DNA of 64,000 nucleotides from the NCBI GenBank assembly GCA_049649525.1, contig JBARZE010000050.1, forward strand, positions 372,001 to 436,000. Reading direction: 5' to 3'. Numbering within the stretch: position 1 is the stretch's first letter; the number at the start of each line of letters is the position of its first letter. Under the pieces are notes generated by a model. That model searched no databases. It was not told the origin of the DNA and worked only from the letters and a program-made list of their open reading frames with translations. This DNA comes from JAAURB01 sp049649525. GTDB taxonomy: Bacteria; Cyanobacteriota; Cyanobacteriia; Cyanobacteriales; Microcoleaceae. This document shows, in pieces, positions 1-9,189 of the stretch. Made by a program: the position numbers and the translations under genes.

Positions 1-210
1 ACCTAACCCGGCTGAGGGCTGTTCATAGGCGCTGGAAGTTCGGTTAATAACGGTGGTTTCACCGCCAGCAAGGGGCATTTTTGGGGAAAATAAACCCTGA
101 TGGTTTAACGCATTCGACAATAATAAACCGAGAATTGCCGCAATGATAAATAGGATGACATACGTCAGGGGTTGTTTATGTAGCGAACGCAGTTGAGGTG
201 TTGTTTCCAT
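1..210 (-). CDS. Di-heme oxidoreductase (DUF1111 family), 5' part only
   Basis: Partial gene that runs off the left edge; only its first 70 codons are here. The start at 210 is preceded by an AAGGA ribosome binding site. Visible are a short N-terminal tail, one membrane or signal-anchor helix (about residues 16-34) and then the motif LAGGETTVINRTSSAYEQPS, which matches my memory of the N-terminal start of DUF1111/COG3488 di-heme c-type oxidoreductases (typically PGGxxTVF....AF..P). The CxxCH haem motifs would lie outside the window. In cyanobacteria and other bacteria this family often sits next to imelysin-type iron-regulated proteins, which is the case here. The family assignment rests on a short stretch. 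Confidence 0.62.
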   Translation of the reverse strand, partial: METTPQLRSLHKQPLTYVILFIIAAILGLLLSNALNHQGLFSPKMPLAGGETTVINRTSSAYEQPSAGLG

Positions 211-260
211 AATATTATCCTTGAATTTCTAGCAATACAGAGGACTCAGCAGTCTGTCGT

Positions 261-278
261 GACGTTACATGCAACGTC
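261..278. repeat. Near-palindromic interspersed repeat
   Basis: The sequence gacgttacatgcaacgtc is an almost perfect 18-bp palindrome in the gap between imelysin and the DUF1111 gene. Related copies occur at 17084-17128 and, as a perfect 16-bp palindrome, at 50603-50618. All are intergenic. The gap also contains degenerate short tandem words (ttgcctac-type, about 364-395). Confidence 0.6.
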
Positions 279-398
279 GTCTTGAAAACTTTGGCGGGAC
301 GGAAACCGACACCGCCAAGTTTCCGCTGTACAAGATTTTTGATGATTTTCATGATTTTGTTCCCTATTGCCTACTTGCCTATTGCCTACTCCCTACAA

Positions 399-1565
399 TT
401 ACGACTGAACTAATGGCAAAACCTCTTCCTCAATGGTGGTGAAGAGGGTTAAAATTTCGGTCTGAGCCGCTTCCATTTGGCTGATAGCCGCTTCATTTGT
501 AATATTTTGTTCAATCGGGGCAGGAATAGCACTAACCGCGTTAATAGCAGCTTCCAGTTGTTGTTTAACTTTTTGATCTAAATCCGGTTGCTGGGCGGCG
601 ACAATATCACTTAAACTGCTGCCTTGGGTTCCGGCTTCGGGAACTTCACCTAAATAAGCATTACGAACACTTAATAGGTTATTTTTAAAGTCATTTAAAG
701 AAGTTTGGCTGAAGCGGCTTTCTAAATCATCAGTGGTTTGATCTTGAAGGGGAACACCGATTTTTTCGTTGGCGACTTCATCCAAGCAACCGATCATGCC
801 TTGAACAATTTCGGCAACTGCGGCATCGACCGTGGGATAAGCCGGGTTATCGGGATTTCCTGCTGTGGCTAAGACTTCTTGATAAGCGGGGTTGCCTTCG
901 ACTCCTGCCACCCAACTTTGAACTAAATCTTTTGCCGTTTGATTAAAAGCAACAGTTAATAAGTTTAATAAGGTTAATTCTCGTTCGTCAAAATCATCAA
1001 CGGTTTTGTTATTTTCTAAACCAAATAATAATAATTCAATCGTGTGAAAGCCTTTCTGTGTCGTTTGTAGCTGTTCGATATATTCTAAATTCAACTCATC
1101 ATTACTATTCAAAATCGCGTTAACATCGGTTTCATTTACGGGCCAATCATCCAAATCTCCGTCATAACCAAGAGAACTAGCGGGGCCAAAGGCAAAGGCT
1201 TCGCTTTGTTCCCAAGGGTTCCTGGCAGCTATCCAGGCTTCTTGGGCGGCAGTCAGGGTTTCTGCGGTGGGGGTTTCGACAAAGGTATTGACGCGACTTT
1301 CGAGAGTTTCAGCTTCCACCACTAATTGTTCATAAGTGGGGATAATCACCTGAGTGGCAAAATCATTGACAACGGCTAATTCTAGCGTGTCTGCAGTCGT
1401 TTCTGAGGTTTGCGGCGTATTACTATTACAACTAACTGTCAATAAAACTAAAGTAGATAAACAGGTGGCCTGCATCAGACGCGATCGCGCAGCGTGGACT
1501 TGTCCGTATCGCCATTTGATAAAATTTATCAATTTAGAGGATTGCTGTACTTGTTGACTTAACAT
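399..1565 (-). CDS. Imelysin-family (IrpA-like) iron-regulated protein
   Basis: Imelysin/insulin-cleaving-peptidase-like protein, an exported or lipid-anchored protein linked to iron uptake. The GxHxxE motif of the family is present as GFHTIE in the middle of the protein, and the sequence shows the expected mostly helical two-repeat layout. The ORF is 388 codons, but the real start is probably Met31 (position 1475): only from there does a short hydrophobic signal ending in LTVSC (lipobox-like) begin at the N-terminus. The 30 codons before it include a HIP1-type repeat (gcgatcgcgcagcg, about 1480-1493), which suggests repeat DNA in the leader. It lies upstream of the DUF1111 gene on the same strand and beside an SLH porin, consistent with an iron-responsive group. 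Confidence 0.85.
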   Translation of the reverse strand: MLSQQVQQSSKLINFIKWRYGQVHAARSRLMQATCLSTLVLLTVSCNSNTPQTSETTADTLELAVVNDFATQVIIPTYEQLVVEAETLESRVNTFVETPTAETLTAAQEAWIAARNPWEQSEAFAFGPASSLGYDGDLDDWPVNETDVNAILNSNDELNLEYIEQLQTTQKGFHTIELLLFGLENNKTVDDFDERELTLLNLLTVAFNQTAKDLVQSWVAGVEGNPAYQEVLATAGNPDNPAYPTVDAAVAEIVQGMIGCLDEVANEKIGVPLQDQTTDDLESRFSQTSLNDFKNNLLSVRNAYLGEVPEAGTQGSSLSDIVAAQQPDLDQKVKQQLEAAINAVSAIPAPIEQNITNEAAISQMEAAQTEILTLFTTIEEEVLPLVQS

Positions 1566-1926
1566 AAATTTATAGTCTGAAGCCCATTTAAACTTGAATT
1601 TTTAGCTGAAATCAGATTATCATTAACTGAAAGTCAGTTGCAACAAAGTTTATCTTCTTTTCATAATTATTTTCAGATAGGGCTAGTTTACAATCTTTTT
1701 CAATTAGGAAACTGAATTAGAGAAACTCACTACAGAGACAACTTGTGTGGTTTATGCCTCCGTGGCGGTAATATTCATAACCCTTTAAAGTTCTGAAAAC
1801 TATCAGCTAAAATATTGGCTTGTCAAACAAAACTACCCTGATTTTCAGGCATAAGTACATAAAAGTAGAATAACATAAGGTTAAATAGAACTATTTTGTA
1901 CCTGCTATTAATGAATTTATATCCGA
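1566..1926. other. Intergenic region; possible iron-responsive promoter
   Basis: No gene seen. It separates imelysin from the porin, both read on the minus strand. An AT-rich stretch at about 1605-1635 with attatcattaa is the best candidate for a Fur-type operator in front of imelysin, but the match is loose and is inference only. Confidence 0.25.
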
Positions 1927-3576
1927 CTAAAATTGGAATGTTGTTCGGATTACGCCGACAATAATCGTGTCATTCTTATCATTATGATCCGGGTTTGTTA
2001 CCACAAAAAATCCTGGTGTAATATTGATATTATCACTCAACGGAAATTGATAAAATCCTTCAATATGAAGAGAAGTACTCTCATCTTCCAACGCACCAAT
2101 GCTATGAGAAACCAGTTTTGGTGGCACCTCCACAACGACTCCCACTGTGTCTCCTTCTTTGAGTAAGTCAGGGAAAGCGAAGGTCACTGCCCAATTGAGA
2201 ATAGTGGCATTTTCATCTCCGCCTTGTTTTTGCGCCGCCCAAGTTGCCCCAAACCATCCTCCTAATTGAAAGTTATCCAAAATTTCCCAATTAAATTGAA
2301 AGCCTACATTGTCACTGGTGGTGGCATTATTTCCAAAAGGTTTATTGGCTATAAAACTCCCCGTCCCTCCAGAAACAAACACATCATCACCATTAAAATA
2401 GCGACGGTTATAAGCCACCCCTAAACCGATAGTATCTGTGGGGAAAAACATTAGTTGGACAGAAGTGTTATTTGCGCCATTAAACAAGCCAAAACCATCA
2501 TTGGCATCCGATCCATTACTGGCTAAATAACTGAGATTAAGTTGCAACTCGTTGCTAATAGCATACTTAAACGCAAGTCCACTTCCTTCTGGCCCCCTAA
2601 AAGTGGTAGGATTATATCGGCCCGAGGCAGAAATAACGCCAGAAGTTTCGCTTGATATAGGACTGAGGGCATCTTGAACATCATCCAAGCCTAAACTATT
2701 CGCCCCAATATAAACTTCACCGTTACCATCAAATACCGGAAAGACATAAAACAAATCATCCAATTCCAGCCCACCTGTGACCCCATCATCGACAGACAGT
2801 TGAGTCGCTAAGGTGTTGGTTAAACTGCCTCCGGTCAGATCGGTGACATCCGAGGCTAACAAACTCGTTAACAGTCGGTCTTTCCCGGTAAAGCTGGTTT
2901 CAAAGTAGAGGCGCAGTCGATACCCTAACATCGTTTGTGTGGGATCATCATCTTCTTCTACATTCGTCTCCCCGGCAGCATTAAAACGGGGCCGAGGGCC
3001 GAAAGTATCTGCTGCAATAAATACTGCATCTCCTGTTAGTTTAGTGGTTGTTGAGAATTGATTGGCTTCTAATTCAGCAGTCCGGGCTTCGAGTACTGTA
3101 ACTCGTCCCCGTAATGCGGCCAATTCAGCGGCGAATTCTTCCATTAACCGTTGTAAAATGGCTAAATCTTCCCGCCTCACCAACTCAGCAGATGCTGCGT
3201 TAATTAGCTCGTTAACCCGCTCTAAACAAGCGTTGACTCCAGCGGCAAATTCATAACGGGTTAAGGCGCGGTTGCCTTTGTAGGTGCCATCAGGATATCC
3301 TGCAATACAACCATAGCGTTCGACTAAAGATTGTAAGGCTTGAAATGCCCAGTCGGTGGGTTGGACATCGGATAATTGAGAGACGGAGGTAACTTGTTGT
3401 TTCTTCTTTCTATTGCGACCTTCTTGTGTATAATTGTTAAGCTGATTGAGTACCTCTGTATCGGGTTGAGGTATGCTTGCAGCAACTGGCGTAACAATAG
3501 CTGTGGCTGATGTTGCTATGATGCTGCTGACGGCTATATTAACGGGTAAGATTTTCCAGAGGGAATTTTTGATCAC
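1927..3576 (-). CDS. Iron uptake porin (SLH domain plus OprB-type beta-barrel)
   Basis: Outer-membrane porin of the cyanobacterial Som/iron-uptake porin type, 549 residues, close to the usual length. An N-terminal signal peptide (residues 1-34, ending near AAS) is followed by a single SLH domain (about 65-125; DVQPTDWAFQALQSL, GYPDGTY and ALTRYEFA are visible), a short coiled coil (about 130-170) and a long barrel domain with alternating hydrophobic strands. The last residue is Phe (RTTFQF), the outer-membrane protein C-terminal signature. The SLH domain anchors the porin to the cell wall. Iron specificity is inferred from the family name and from the imelysin/DUF1111 neighbours. Confidence 0.88.
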   Translation of the reverse strand: MIKNSLWKILPVNIAVSSIIATSATAIVTPVAASIPQPDTEVLNQLNNYTQEGRNRKKKQQVTSVSQLSDVQPTDWAFQALQSLVERYGCIAGYPDGTYKGNRALTRYEFAAGVNACLERVNELINAASAELVRREDLAILQRLMEEFAAELAALRGRVTVLEARTAELEANQFSTTTKLTGDAVFIAADTFGPRPRFNAAGETNVEEDDDPTQTMLGYRLRLYFETSFTGKDRLLTSLLASDVTDLTGGSLTNTLATQLSVDDGVTGGLELDDLFYVFPVFDGNGEVYIGANSLGLDDVQDALSPISSETSGVISASGRYNPTTFRGPEGSGLAFKYAISNELQLNLSYLASNGSDANDGFGLFNGANNTSVQLMFFPTDTIGLGVAYNRRYFNGDDVFVSGGTGSFIANKPFGNNATTSDNVGFQFNWEILDNFQLGGWFGATWAAQKQGGDENATILNWAVTFAFPDLLKEGDTVGVVVEVPPKLVSHSIGALEDESTSLHIEGFYQFPLSDNINITPGFFVVTNPDHNDKNDTIIVGVIRTTFQF

Positions 3577-3770
3577 GGACTGTCCTCACACACAATATTT
3601 GAAGAAGTTTAACCCTTCTTCGTTATCTAAAAGTTTTCTCATTCAGGGTAAAATTAATACGGTTTAATGAGAGTAATCAATAAGTATATCAGATGTTGAG
3701 ATAGTTAGGAATTTTTCAATTATTCAGGGTAAGAGTTTAAGCATAAACACACAAAGGATGAATTTGTTAT

Positions 3771-5246
3771 TTATTCTTCTCGGTTTTTATCGGTTTTAAG
3801 TTCGGAAAACCAATCTGATATTTCTTGTTTTAATCCTAATAGTTCTTGTTCATTCAATTGATGACCGACATGATAAGTTTGACGTTGAGATAAAATGAAT
3901 AATATTTGTTTATTAATCGCAATTTCTAAACTAGGATTAAGGTTTCCATTTTTATCAGTATTTTTAATTAAATTAATTTGTTGAATTTGATCGATATTTC
4001 CTTTTTTGCGACGGGGAAAGCCGAGTTGTCGCCAACGAATATCAAATTTTTCTTGATCAAATATTAGGCTGGCTTGACCAAAATAATCTATTTCTGAATT
4101 GAGTAATAAAATTAAAAAGACTAACCCGGCGGGAACACCGATAATCAGGAGTAAGACGGGTAAAGTTATTAAAGAATTGAGTAAGTTATCACTGTATTCT
4201 ATCCAGGATATCGGTAATAAATAGAGTAGAAAGAAAGCGCTACTAATTGCAGTAATTACCTGTATTTTTACTTTAATCGGTAAGCTTTTAATTCGTTGAC
4301 CAATGCGAAGCAAACCTGAATTGATTAATTGTTGAATCGGAAGTAAATATTGTTTAGAAAAACGAGAAGGAATTTCTATTTTAATTTGGGTAGGAGATTT
4401 AACTATTTTTACGCCACTTTCTGGGGGCAGAATAATCTTATCGGAACTGACTTCTTTTAATTTATCTAATGCTTCTTTTGCCGATTGAAACCGTTGTTCT
4501 ATGATGGGTTGAGTTAACTGTTCTAACCATTTAATAAACTGAGGTTCAACTGGAGAACGAATTGCATCTTTAAATTCTATTCTTAACTGCTTTTGAGGTA
4601 AATCAGCCGGAGGAATACCCGTCAATAAATGAATTAAGGTTGTACCCAATGCATATAAATCTGAAGCTGGTATTGCTTGTCCGCCGAATTGTTCAATGGG
4701 TGTATAACCATAAGTTCCCACCACTGTAAATGTTGCGCCAGGTAAGCGTGGCTGCATCTGAACACCACCAAAATCTATTAAATGAATCTGATTATCATTA
4801 CTCCAAATTAAGTTACTGGGTTTAATATCTCGGTGAATAACAGGGGGATTGAGTTGATGTAAATAATCTAAAATATTTATAACTTCTTTTGCGATAAATT
4901 CTAATTCTTGCTGATTAAATCGATAGCGTTTTTCTAGCTTTTCTTTTAATGAAATTCCGGGTACATATTGCGTCACTAAACCAAACCAAGGATTAACGGC
5001 TTGTAGGGCAAAATCATCGCGATATTGAACTAAACCGGGATATTTAAGTTGTTTTAAAATTTGTGCTTCTCGTTCTAATAACTTAAAGTCATCCCATTGC
5101 ATCGAACCACCTAATTCTAATAATTTTACCACTACAACATCATCAAACATTAAATCCTTTGCCAGCCAGGTTTGACGAACAGAATGACTTTGCAGCGGCT
5201 TTTGCAGGGCAAAACGATTATTGAGGATATTTCCAGTAGACAGCAT
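3771..5246 (-). CDS. Membrane-bound Ser/Thr protein kinase (Hanks type)
   Basis: 491 residues. The kinase domain spans about residues 10-265: probable ATP-anchoring lysine in VVVVKLLE (Lys41), catalytic loop HRDIKPSNLIW, metal-binding loop DFGG and the APE-region analogue YTPIEQFGG. The glycine-rich loop is degenerate (no clear GxGxxG), so activity should not be assumed. Two hydrophobic segments (about 335-352 and 362-385) follow, then a roughly 100-residue cytoplasmic tail resembling PH-like regulatory tails of cyanobacterial kinases. No extracellular sensor domain is seen. It is transcribed alone. Confidence 0.85.
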   Translation of the reverse strand: MLSTGNILNNRFALQKPLQSHSVRQTWLAKDLMFDDVVVVKLLELGGSMQWDDFKLLEREAQILKQLKYPGLVQYRDDFALQAVNPWFGLVTQYVPGISLKEKLEKRYRFNQQELEFIAKEVINILDYLHQLNPPVIHRDIKPSNLIWSNDNQIHLIDFGGVQMQPRLPGATFTVVGTYGYTPIEQFGGQAIPASDLYALGTTLIHLLTGIPPADLPQKQLRIEFKDAIRSPVEPQFIKWLEQLTQPIIEQRFQSAKEALDKLKEVSSDKIILPPESGVKIVKSPTQIKIEIPSRFSKQYLLPIQQLINSGLLRIGQRIKSLPIKVKIQVITAISSAFFLLYLLPISWIEYSDNLLNSLITLPVLLLIIGVPAGLVFLILLLNSEIDYFGQASLIFDQEKFDIRWRQLGFPRRKKGNIDQIQQINLIKNTDKNGNLNPSLEIAINKQILFILSQRQTYHVGHQLNEQELLGLKQEISDWFSELKTDKNREE

Positions 5247-5390
5247 TGTTAGAGATAACAGACAGCTTTACTGCCTTAATTAGCTGATTACTTTAATTTT
5301 ACCGAGTTATTCGTCATTCGTGACAATATTACTATTGCCTTGGTGATACTGAATCTGTAACTCTAGCAGAGAAATGTACGAACCGCTAAA

Positions 5391-6299
5391 CTAACTCAGT
5401 AAAACTTGTACAGGCGAACCCCAATTTAATTGTAACTGAGTTTGAGCATTAGCATTATTAGCGGCAATTTCGACCCAACCATGAGACCCGACTAATGCAA
5501 TTAAATGTCCGAGTTGAACATCTCCGTAAGTCTGACCACTGGCAATAATACGAGAAACAACCGCATGAGTTTGAGAATTAGTGTTAGATTTATATTTTTT
5601 CCTTTTCTTCTTCTTTTTACTAACTTTAGATTTCGCCTTCACTCTATGATCTTCCAAATCATTAATCACCACAAACCAGGTTTTATCCTCAACAACTGTA
5701 GCGGGAATATTAGTAATTAAATTACCAAATTGATCGATATACTGAACATAACCGTCAATTTTTCCTTCCGTTACTGTACAATCGGGTAAGTCTAATTGAA
5801 CTAATGTTTCCGGATTAATTAAATTACCAAAATCCTCTAAAGGAATGCCACAGGCTAAATGGGCAGCAACCGGGGCAAAAATATCCCGACCCTGAAACGT
5901 TGCACTCGGCCACTGCGATCGCCAATAATTAGTATTACTCAGTTCAACCGCTATAATTTCAGTATCCGGTTCAGTGTCGGCTAAACGAACCAGACCGCTA
6001 AATAAACCGTTATCAGGGCCGACAAAATAGCCTTGAGGCAGTTGCAAGGCAATAGCGCGACGAGATGTACCGACTCCGGGGTCAACAACCGCCAGATGCA
6101 CCGTCCCCGCCGGGAAATAAGCAGCAGCATTCATTAGACAAAAACGACCCGCAGCGATATTCTGAGGAGGGATGTGGTGAGTTAGATCAATGACCTGTAA
6201 TTCAGGATTGATTTGTGCAATTACGCCTTTAATCACACCAACATAAACATCCTGCAAACCAAAGTCTGTCAGCAGGGTAACCATTCCGAGTTGAGACAT
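5391..6299 (-). CDS. SAM hydroxide adenosyltransferase (DUF62 family)
   Basis: Family related to fluorinase/chlorinase that cleaves S-adenosylmethionine with hydroxide to adenosine and methionine. Family blocks are clear: LLTDFGLQDVYVG at the N-terminus, DLTHHIPP, VVDPGVGTSRR, FVGPDNGLF, FQGRDIFAP, and YIDQFGNLITN starting the C-terminal beta domain. 302 residues, slightly longer than usual because of an unusual Lys/Arg-rich insertion (about residues 218-240, containing SKKKKKRKKYKS) in the C-terminal domain. Divergently oriented to the DUF3598 gene 31 bp away, so they may share a promoter region. Confidence 0.88.
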   Translation of the reverse strand: MSQLGMVTLLTDFGLQDVYVGVIKGVIAQINPELQVIDLTHHIPPQNIAAGRFCLMNAAAYFPAGTVHLAVVDPGVGTSRRAIALQLPQGYFVGPDNGLFSGLVRLADTEPDTEIIAVELSNTNYWRSQWPSATFQGRDIFAPVAAHLACGIPLEDFGNLINPETLVQLDLPDCTVTEGKIDGYVQYIDQFGNLITNIPATVVEDKTWFVVINDLEDHRVKAKSKVSKKKKKRKKYKSNTNSQTHAVVSRIIASGQTYGDVQLGHLIALVGSHGWVEIAANNANAQTQLQLNWGSPVQVLLS

Positions 6300-6330
6300 G
6301 GGTAGCTATTTCCGGGTAGAATGAGGTGGA

Positions 6331-7173
6331 ATGATGGGATCACAATGGGATAATTTTTTACAAAATTTAGGAGAATGGCACGGTTCATTTACCAATATTT
6401 CCCCTCAGGGAGAGATGGTCAAAGACACTCCCAGCATCTTGATTTTGGAACAGTTGGAGGATAACAAAACCGTTCGCCTTACCCTGCGTCGTTTTCCACC
6501 GAGTCCTGATGGTATCACAAAACCCCCCGCTGATGAATTAGTCCGGCAATATCAATCATTTGGACGAGATTTGCTATTTTTTGAGAATGGTGCATTTTCT
6601 CAAGGCCCACTGCAACTGAGTCCGACTTCTCCGTCGGGGGCGGAATTTGGCTTTATCCAAGATAACCGTCGCTTACGTGTGGTTGAATTGTGTAATCCTG
6701 AAGGTAATTTACAACAATTTACTTTAATTCGGGAACATCGCGCCGACACTGAAAAGATAGAACAACCTCCTTTAACGGTTGAGATGTTGCTCGGAACTTG
6801 GCATGGAGTTGCCACTACATTATATCCAGATTTACGACCGTCTGATACATTGAAGACACAAATGCAGTTACAATTAGACAATTCTGGTAGACTGCAACAA
6901 CAGCTTTCTTTTGGGAATCAAACAATTTCTTCCAGCGCTAAGATTGAGAATTCTATTTTATATTTTGACGAAAGTTCTCAACCGATACAAGTCTTTTTAT
7001 TGCCCGATGGCGCATCAGCCACAGTGCCGCAAAAAGTACAAATGCGGTCGCCTGTATTTTTTGAGGCTGGATGGTTATTATCTCCCACTCAACGTCAACG
7101 TTTAATTCGTCGTTATAACAATAAGGGAGAATTTGAAAGTTTGACATTTGTTCAGGAAGAAAAAATTAGCTAA
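6331..7173 (+). CDS. DUF3598 family protein (lipocalin-like)
   Basis: 280 residues. The N-terminus (WDNFLQNLGEWHGSFTNISP) and the repeated layout, with a second similar start LLGTWHGVATTLYPDL at about residue 152, fit the cyanobacterial/plastid DUF3598 family of tandem calycin-like beta-barrels. I know no established function; relatives have been suggested to bind hydrophobic or tetrapyrrole ligands. No signal peptide or membrane segment. The start could be the first or second Met (6331 or 6334). Confidence 0.72.
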   Translation: MMGSQWDNFLQNLGEWHGSFTNISPQGEMVKDTPSILILEQLEDNKTVRLTLRRFPPSPDGITKPPADELVRQYQSFGRDLLFFENGAFSQGPLQLSPTSPSGAEFGFIQDNRRLRVVELCNPEGNLQQFTLIREHRADTEKIEQPPLTVEMLLGTWHGVATTLYPDLRPSDTLKTQMQLQLDNSGRLQQQLSFGNQTISSSAKIENSILYFDESSQPIQVFLLPDGASATVPQKVQMRSPVFFEAGWLLSPTQRQRLIRRYNNKGEFESLTFVQEEKIS

Positions 7174-7204
7174 TCTTCTGATGTGTGTTGTAGAAATGTC
7201 TCTG

Positions 7205-7444
7205 TAAAATTATAAATTAACGTGAGGGAGATGAATTGAAAACGGACCTCACCGATGCCCTCTCTTCTTAGGAAAGGGAAATTGTGTCCCAAGCGGACTA
7301 TTTTTTACAGAGAAGGGCAAGAAAATCCCTGATACGACTGTTAACCAGTTAAGGTGTTTTTCACCCTTCCTCTCCTCGTAAAAGAGGTGCTTGTGAGGTG
7401 AGGGGTTAGGGTACATTCCAAGCGCCTCAGATAAAATTATAAAT
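7205..7444. repeat. MITE-like intergenic element between 13-bp direct repeats
   Basis: The gap between the DUF3598 gene and trxA contains a G+C-richer block. Its left part has cctcacc and its right part the inverse ggtgagg, in the gaggtgaggggttaggg-type repeat style common in cyanobacterial intergenic DNA. The block is bracketed by the identical 13-mer taaaattataaat at 7205-7217 and 7432-7444. No ORF inside. It could be a small non-autonomous element with a target duplication, or a coincidence in AT-rich DNA. Confidence 0.4.
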
Positions 7445-7515
7445 CCTAGACAAATGTACTTATTCAGTAGACAATATTAAAGATAGAAAAATATTAGTAA
7501 ATTAGGATAAATAAA

Positions 7516-7839
7516 ATGGGTACAGTTGCTTTTGTTAAAGATGAAACAGAGTTTGATTCTCTGGTAGCAAATGAGTCTTTATTGGTTATAGACTGCACTG
7601 CTACTTGGTGTGGCCCCTGTAAAATGGTCGCTCCTTTAATGGATCAACTGGCTGAAGAATATACGGATAAAGTTAAGGTATTCAAGCTTGATTTAGATGA
7701 TAACAGAGCCATCGCCAAACGCTTTGAAGTTAGAAGTATTCCGGCGGTGATGTTTTTCAAAGGCGGAGAATTACAAGAAACAATAGTGGGAGTCAAACCT
7801 TACGAAGAATTTAGCAATACTGTTAAAAAGTTTTTATAA
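7516..7839 (+). CDS. trxA: Thioredoxin
   Basis: 107 residues, the standard length of a small thioredoxin. Active site WCGPCK, cis-proline region RSIPAVMFFKGGE and the terminal helix are all present. General cytosolic disulfide reductase. A weak ribosome binding site (taggataa) precedes the ATG. It converges with the methyltransferase gene only 6 bp downstream. Confidence 0.95.
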   Translation: MGTVAFVKDETEFDSLVANESLLVIDCTATWCGPCKMVAPLMDQLAEEYTDKVKVFKLDLDDNRAIAKRFEVRSIPAVMFFKGGELQETIVGVKPYEEFSNTVKKFL

Positions 7840-7845
7840 GCTATT

Positions 7846-8505
7846 TTAGTGAGAAGCTCGTTCTGCTGTCCAATGGCGATCGCTAGATTGATACACTTTA
7901 ACGCCTTCTAGACCCGCTGTTTGAATCATTTGCTCTACTTCTTTTAAGGTAAAAGCAGCCTGCAAAGAATCTCGGAATAATTGCCGTTGATGAGGGTTAC
8001 AGTCGGCGGCATATTCTTCAACTAAATTATCCCTAGTTTCTGTATTTTCGGGTCGCAGTAAATCCCGTAATAAAATACTGCTATTCGGTTTTAAAACTCG
8101 TTTAATTTCTTTTAAACAAGGGAGCGGATCGGGTAAATGATGGATAATACTATTAGAAATAATTCCATCAAACTGTCGATCTGAATAATCTAAATTTTTA
8201 GCGTCTACTTTCTCCAATTTTATTTTAGCATTTAATCCCGCCCGACTCACATTTTCAGATCCAATTTTTAACATATTTTCCGACAAATCAATCCCAATAA
8301 TATTAAGTCTCTGACGCTGTTGAGCAATTAAAATAGGGATTCTTGCTGTACCTGTTCCTAAATCTAAAATCGTGCCGTTTTCAGGGCAAAGACTAATCGC
8401 AAGTTGAGCAAAATCTGTATTAACGGAGGTAAAATCCATCGCGTCATATTCAACTGCTTCAGCGACAGTATCCATCACTTCGGGTTCTAAAATTCGTTGC
8501 ATCAT
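7846..8505 (-). CDS. Class I SAM-dependent methyltransferase
   Basis: 219 residues. SAM-binding motif I is ILDLGTGTARIPI, the acidic post-I residue is in IIGIDLSENML, and motif IV is FDGIISNSIIHHL. This is the Methyltransf_11/25 type. The substrate is not predictable. No transmembrane segment. Lies 62 bp downstream of gmk on the same strand and may be co-transcribed with it. Confidence 0.82.
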   Translation of the reverse strand: MMQRILEPEVMDTVAEAVEYDAMDFTSVNTDFAQLAISLCPENGTILDLGTGTARIPILIAQQRQRLNIIGIDLSENMLKIGSENVSRAGLNAKIKLEKVDAKNLDYSDRQFDGIISNSIIHHLPDPLPCLKEIKRVLKPNSSILLRDLLRPENTETRDNLVEEYAADCNPHQRQLFRDSLQAAFTLKEVEQMIQTAGLEGVKVYQSSDRHWTAERASH

Positions 8506-8567
8506 GATTGAAAATAGATAGTTTTGATATAAAAAATTAAAATGCCAGCATCAAGCTGACATAGAGT

Positions 8568-9125
8568 TTAAGCGACAGCAAACATCACTTCTTCTAACTG
8601 TTTCAAAGTCCGATCAAAATCATCATTAACCACAACAAAATCAAATTCATCTTTGGCAAGAATTTCTTCTTCTGCCCGTTGCAGTCGGCAAATCATCGCC
8701 GCTTCCGAGTCTTTACCCCGCTCACGAATCCGCCGTTCTAATTCTGCTAAAGACGGGGGTAAAATGAAAATCTGCATCCCTTGGGGAAACGTTTTCCGTA
8801 CCTGCCGCGCCCCATGTAACTCAATTTCTAATAGGACAGAATCCCCGGTTTTAATTTTTTGTAAAACAGGTTGTAAAGGAGTACCGTAATAGTTTCCCGC
8901 AAACTCAGCCCATTCTAACAACTCCTGCTTATTTACCATCTCTTTAAACCGATCGCGATCGACAAAATAGTAATGTACCCCATCAATTTCTCCCGGACGG
9001 GGAGAACGAGTCGTGATTGAAACTGATAAATTCAGTTGGGGATGACGTTGCAGTAAAGATTGAACTAATGTACCCTTTCCTACCCCACTCGGCCCGGTAA
9101 GTACGATTAATTGACCTGTTCTCAT
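8568..9125 (-). CDS. gmk: Guanylate kinase
   Basis: 185 residues, usual size. P-loop GPSGVGKGTL at residues 11-20, GMP-binding region SVSITTRSPRPGE and GVHYYFV, and LLEIELHGARQVR are all canonical. Converts GMP to GDP with ATP. It follows the remA-like gene by 64 bp on the same strand, a pairing also known from Bacillus. Confidence 0.96.
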   Translation of the reverse strand: MRTGQLIVLTGPSGVGKGTLVQSLLQRHPQLNLSVSITTRSPRPGEIDGVHYYFVDRDRFKEMVNKQELLEWAEFAGNYYGTPLQPVLQKIKTGDSVLLEIELHGARQVRKTFPQGMQIFILPPSLAELERRIRERGKDSEAAMICRLQRAEEEILAKDEFDFVVVNDDFDRTLKQLEEVMFAVA

Positions 9126-9189
9126 AATTTGTTGTGTGAGTGACTAATTGTAAGTGATTCGTTAATTAAACAAATCTGCTCTATGTTTC

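Noticed and set aside
364..395. Short tandem words as a possible CRISPR leader or array
   Set aside because: Units of 7-8 bp without spacers; typical short tandem repeats of filamentous cyanobacteria.
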